From positions 1 to 44,041 of the forward strand of contig JAFRHH010000057.1 in NCBI GenBank assembly GCA_017433405.1: a DNA stretch of 44,041 nt. The letters are read 5' to 3'. Below the pieces are notes generated by a model. It was not told the DNA's origin, did no database searches, and saw nothing but the letters and a program-made list of their open reading frames with translations. This DNA is from Clostridia bacterium (GTDB taxonomy: Bacteria; Bacillota; Clostridia; Christensenellales; Aristaeellaceae). Positions 41,111 to 44,041 of the stretch are shown piece after piece (positions within the stretch are counted from its first letter, which is position 1; each line of letters opens with the position of its first letter). The translations under genes were made by a program, and so were the position numbers.

Positions 41111-42184
41111 TCAGGTGGTAATCTTCAGCTCCTCCTCCAGGCTGCTCCCCGCGGGGAAGAGCATGATCTCCCGGGGGGCGAGGGTGACGGTCTCCCCCTG
41201 GCGGAAGGCGGCGTAGGCTTCCGGCGGGGCGATGACCCGCATGAGATGCCCGCCGACGCGGACGCGGCAGTCGCAGACGTCCCCCAGGTAATACTTTGCC
41301 TCCAGGGTGCCCCTGAGCGGGCCGCCTTCCGCCGCGAGGGTGATGCGCTCCGGCCGGATGGCGATCTCCACCTTTCCCCGCTCCGCCCCGGCATGGGGAA
41401 GGGACTGATCCGTGCCGTCCAGAAGGACCCGGCCCTCCCCGGCGGTTCCGGGAAAAAAGTCGACCTTTCCGAGAAAGTCCGCCACGAAGGGATTGACCGG
41501 ATGGTTGTAGATTTCCTCCGGGGTGCCCGACTGCTGAACGATGCCCCGGTGGATCAGGAAGATCCGGTCCGACATGGCCATGGCCTCCGTCTGGTCATGG
41601 GTGACATAGACGACGGTGATCCCCAGCCGGGTCTGAATCGCCTTGATTTCAAAGCGCATGCTTTCCCGCAGCTTCGCGTCGAGGTTGGACAGGGGCTCGT
41701 CGAGGAGCAAAAGCTTCGGCTGCCCCACCAGGGCCCGGGCCAGGGCGACCCGCTGCTGCTGGCCGCCGGAGAGCTGGCTGGGAAGCCGCTCCGCGTACTG
41801 GGAAAGATGAACGGCGCTGAGGGCGCGATCCACCTCCTCCCGAAGCTGCTGCTTCGGGACTTTTCGAATCCGGAGGGGATAGGCGACATTTTCCCGGACG
41901 GTCATATGGGGCCATACGGCGTAGCTCTGAAAGACCATGCCGATCTGCCGCTCCTCCGGGGGAACGAAAACCCGGTCGGAGGAAACCACCCGGTCCCCGA
42001 TCAGGATCTCCCCGCTGGTGGGCTTTTCGAAGCCGGCGATCATCCGGAGCATGGTGGTTTTGCCGCAGCCGGAGGGCCCCAGCAGGGTAATGAATTCGCC
42101 GTCGCCGAAGACCTGGCTGAATTCCCGGAGGATCGTATGATCCCCGAAGGCTTTGGTTACGTTGCGGATACTGACGGTGGACAA
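41111..42184 (-). CDS. FbpC/PotA-type ABC importer ATPase
   Basis: This 357-residue ATPase has Walker [10 protein letters not shown] (near residue 36), Q-loop FQSYAVWP, signature LSGGQQQR, and Walker [17 protein letters not shown], plus a C-terminal TOBE domain (about 280-350). It matches the iron(III)/spermidine-type group. The TTG start at 42184 is used because GAGGTGAT lies 7 nt before it and no better codon is in frame. It follows the permease gene on the minus strand and probably forms an operon with it. Confidence 0.92.
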   Translation of the reverse strand: MSTVSIRNVTKAFGDHTILREFSQVFGDGEFITLLGPSGCGKTTMLRMIAGFEKPTSGEILIGDRVVSSDRVFVPPEERQIGMVFQSYAVWPHMTVRENVAYPLRIRKVPKQQLREEVDRALSAVHLSQYAERLPSQLSGGQQQRVALARALVGQPKLLLLDEPLSNLDAKLRESMRFEIKAIQTRLGITVVYVTHDQTEAMAMSDRIFLIHRGIVQQSGTPEEIYNHPVNPFVADFLGKVDFFPGTAGEGRVLLDGTDQSLPHAGAERGKVEIAIRPERITLAAEGGPLRGTLEAKYYLGDVCDCRVRVGGHLMRVIAPPEAYAAFRQGETVTLAPREIMLFPAGSSLEEELKITT

Positions 42185-42204
42185 GCCGGATCACCTCTTC
42201 CCGA

Positions 42205-44041
42205 TCAAATGGAGAATTCGCCTTTGGTCAGGCGGTTGAGAACAAAGTTCAGCCCAACGACGAAGAGCAGAATGGCGAAGGCCATGGCGCAGGCGACGGG
42301 CTGGCTGGTAAAGGTCCAGTATTCATAGAGCTCGAAGCCGATGGTCTTGGTGCCGTTGGCATAGAGCAGGGTGGTCATGGAAAGCTCATAGAAGCTGGGG
42401 ATGAAAATCAGGAACCAGCCGGCCGCCACGGAGGGGGAAATCAGCGGGCCCGTGATCCGCAGCATCGTCCGGCCCCAGGAGGCGCCGGCGATCTGGGAGG
42501 ATTCCTCCAGGGAGGCGTGAACCTGGCTCATGGCGGAAACAACGGTTCGCATGCCCATCATCAGGTATTTCAGCAGATAGGCGATGATGATGATCCAGGC
42601 GGTCTGATAGATATCGATGCCGAAGTTTCCCCGCATGGAAAGAATGAGGCTCAGGGCGATGACGACGGAGGGCGTGCTGGATCCCAGGGTGATCAGGAAA
42701 TCCGGAAGCCGGCGGCCCCGGATCCGGGTGCGCTGGAGCAGGTAGCTCATGACGCAGGCGATCAGAATGCCGACCGTCGCCGCGGCGGCGGCAAAGAGGC
42801 AGGAGTTTTTCAGGCAGCTCAGCACCTCCTCCCGGCTGAAGATGAGCTGCCACTGGCTGAGGGTGAAGTTGCCGGGGGCCAAAAGGGATTTCCCCAGATC
42901 CGTCTTGAAGGAGGTCGTCAGAATCGTCGCGAAGGGAATCACGATGACGATGAGGGCGAAGAGGACGACCAGGGCGGTCAGGGGCTTGCGCCATTTCCGA
43001 AGATCGACGATGTTCGGCCGGGTGCTCTTCCCGGAAACGGTGATATACTGCTTCCGGGCCGCCAGAACGTCGGAAAGGATCAGCACCAGGATGGCCAGCG
43101 CCATCAGGAACAGCCCGAGCCCCATGGCGTCGGTCATGCCGTCGGACCCGCGGCCGACATAGTCGATAATCCGGGTCGTCACGGTATGAACCCGGCCGGG
43201 AACTCCGATGATCGAGGGAATGCCGTAGCAGCTGGCGGCGGAGATGAAGACCAGCAGCGCCCCGGCCACCAGCGCGGGGGTCGTCATGGGCAGCGTGATC
43301 TTCAGGACGGTTTTAAGAGGCGAGGCGCCGGCGACGCGGCTGGCTTCCTCCAGGGTGGGGTCCATCTTCTCCATCGCCCGGGAGATCGTGATAAAGGCAT
43401 AGGGATAATAGAAGCTGGTCAGCACCCAGATCAGCCCCGGCAGGCTGTAGACGTTCAGCGGGCCGGGCCCGTCCCCGAGACCGAAGAGGGCGCGCAGCAG
43501 CAGGTTCAGATCCCCGACGTTGGGGTTCAGAAGCCGGAGCCAGGCCATGGCGCCCACATAGGGGGGAACCATGTAGCTGAGGATGAAAAGCCCCCGGAAG
43601 AACTTCCGTCCGTAGAGATTGGTGCGGCCAACCAGCCAGGCCAGGGGGAAGGCCAGGGCGGTTCCCAGGACCATGGTGCAGCCGGCGGCGACGAGGGTGT
43701 TGATCAGGGCGCCCAGGTTCAGCTCGTTGGTATAGAGCCGGGTGATCACGTTCAGGGAGAACCGCCCGTCGGGGAAGAGGGCACGGAAGAGCATATGGAC
43801 CATCGGCAGCACCTGGAATACGATCAGGAAATCCGCGATGAGCAGGATGGCGGCCCACCGGAGGTCCAGCCGCCAGGACCGGTCCGCCCTCAGCCAGAAG
43901 AAAAGAAGCACCGCGTCCAGGATCATCAGGGCGCCCAGCAGCACGAAGGTCTTTCCGGCGGAGCAGAAAAGCCGGGTAACCGGGTTCAGGAGCCCCTCCG
44001 CCGCCCAGATCCATCCGGTGATCCGGGCCTCGTCGGTCCGG
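42205..44041 (-). CDS. FbpB-type fused ABC permease (5' end outside window)
   Basis: The minus-strand frame is open through to the right edge, with coding-like sequence upstream of the GTG at 43944, so the gene begins beyond 44041. It carries two permease units in one chain, each with an EAA loop (EEASRVAGASPLKTVLKITLP and EESSQIAGASWGRTMLRITGP are the two regions) and about twelve helices in all. This is the arrangement of ferric-iron (FbpB/SfuB) or 2-aminoethylphosphonate importers. The substrate-binding protein gene would be expected upstream, outside the window. Confidence 0.9.
   Translation of the reverse strand, partial: RTDEARITGWIWAAEGLLNPVTRLFCSAGKTFVLLGALMILDAVLLFFWLRADRSWRLDLRWAAILLIADFLIVFQVLPMVHMLFRALFPDGRFSLNVITRLYTNELNLGALINTLVAAGCTMVLGTALAFPLAWLVGRTNLYGRKFFRGLFILSYMVPPYVGAMAWLRLLNPNVGDLNLLLRALFGLGDGPGPLNVYSLPGLIWVLTSFYYPYAFITISRAMEKMDPTLEEASRVAGASPLKTVLKITLPMTTPALVAGALLVFISAASCYGIPSIIGVPGRVHTVTTRIIDYVGRGSDGMTDAMGLGLFLMALAILVLILSDVLAARKQYITVSGKSTRPNIVDLRKWRKPLTALVVLFALIVIVIPFATILTTSFKTDLGKSLLAPGNFTLSQWQLIFSREEVLSCLKNSCLFAAAAATVGILIACVMSYLLQRTRIRGRRLPDFLITLGSSTPSVVIALSLILSMRGNFGIDIYQTAWIIIIAYLLKYLMMGMRTVVSAMSQVHASLEESSQIAGASWGRTMLRITGPLISPSVAAGWFLIFIPSFYELSMTTLLYANGTKTIGFELYEYWTFTSQPVACAMAFAILLFVVGLNFVLNRLTKGEFSI

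Noticed and set aside
1-44041. tRNA or rRNA genes
   Set aside because: No cloverleaf-like or rRNA-like sequence was noticed on reading; a tRNAscan-SE run would settle it.

Overview
The window looks like a GC-rich chromosome segment of an anaerobic Clostridia-type member of the Bacillota. The evidence is the gene content: PurR with a PurBox-like leader, SepF and DivIVA, a SAM-I (S-box) riboswitch on metK, Rrf2-AzlC-AzlD, a flavin reductase-rubredoxin fusion, PduL, an XRE-AbrB regulator, HU and an FbpBC-type importer. Family-level placement is not possible from this sequence alone. I see no rRNA, tRNA, CRISPR array, transposase or prophage genes.

Layout. 1-6.6 kb: a cell-wall-binding protein (cut by the left edge), an HPr-like protein without the phospho-histidine, purR, then a cell-division stretch (HlyD-like membrane protein, sepF, divIVA) and an E2-acyltransferase-like protein. 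6.6-18 kb: a PflX-like radical SAM protein, a very large membrane-anchored PQQ-type beta-propeller, glpK, pgsA, an RNase PH-RdgB fusion, a HerA-like (DUF853) ATPase followed by a gene that resembles that family's detached C-terminal tail, mscL with a zinc ribbon, and pduL. 18-22 kb: metK behind a SAM-I riboswitch, an orphan Nif11-type RiPP precursor, and a divergent cytoplasmic LacI-type-sensor/GGDEF protein. 22-27 kb: glutaredoxin plus a short UvrA2-type ABC protein, Rrf2-azlC-azlD, and a nitroreductase. 27-31 kb: a degraded gene fragment, an HsdR-like nuclease without a helicase motor, MATE plus cytidylate-kinase-like genes, and a Dabb protein. 31-35.5 kb: flavin reductase-rubredoxin, HU plus a Lys/Ala-rich DUF6465-like protein, ABC ATPase/permease/XRE-AbrB, and flavodoxin. 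35.6-41 kb: beta-glucosidase (GH3), beta-mannosidase (GH2) and a DUF3990 protein. 41-44 kb: an FbpC/FbpB-type ABC importer, whose permease is cut by the right edge.

The most striking non-coding signal is a family of small hairpins, GTGAAC-N4-GTTCAC or pairing-preserving variants, placed directly before AGAGGAGG-type Shine-Dalgarno sequences. There are eight copies serving six genes on both strands. Three of the six leaders also carry a larger conserved stem-loop (GATTTTG...CAAAATC). Other repeats are a two-copy 56-bp element, one copy of which forms the end of a coding sequence, a family of REP-like palindromes at gene ends, and three tandem palindromes before mscL. Together these suggest heavy use of structured mRNA leaders and 3' ends in this genome.
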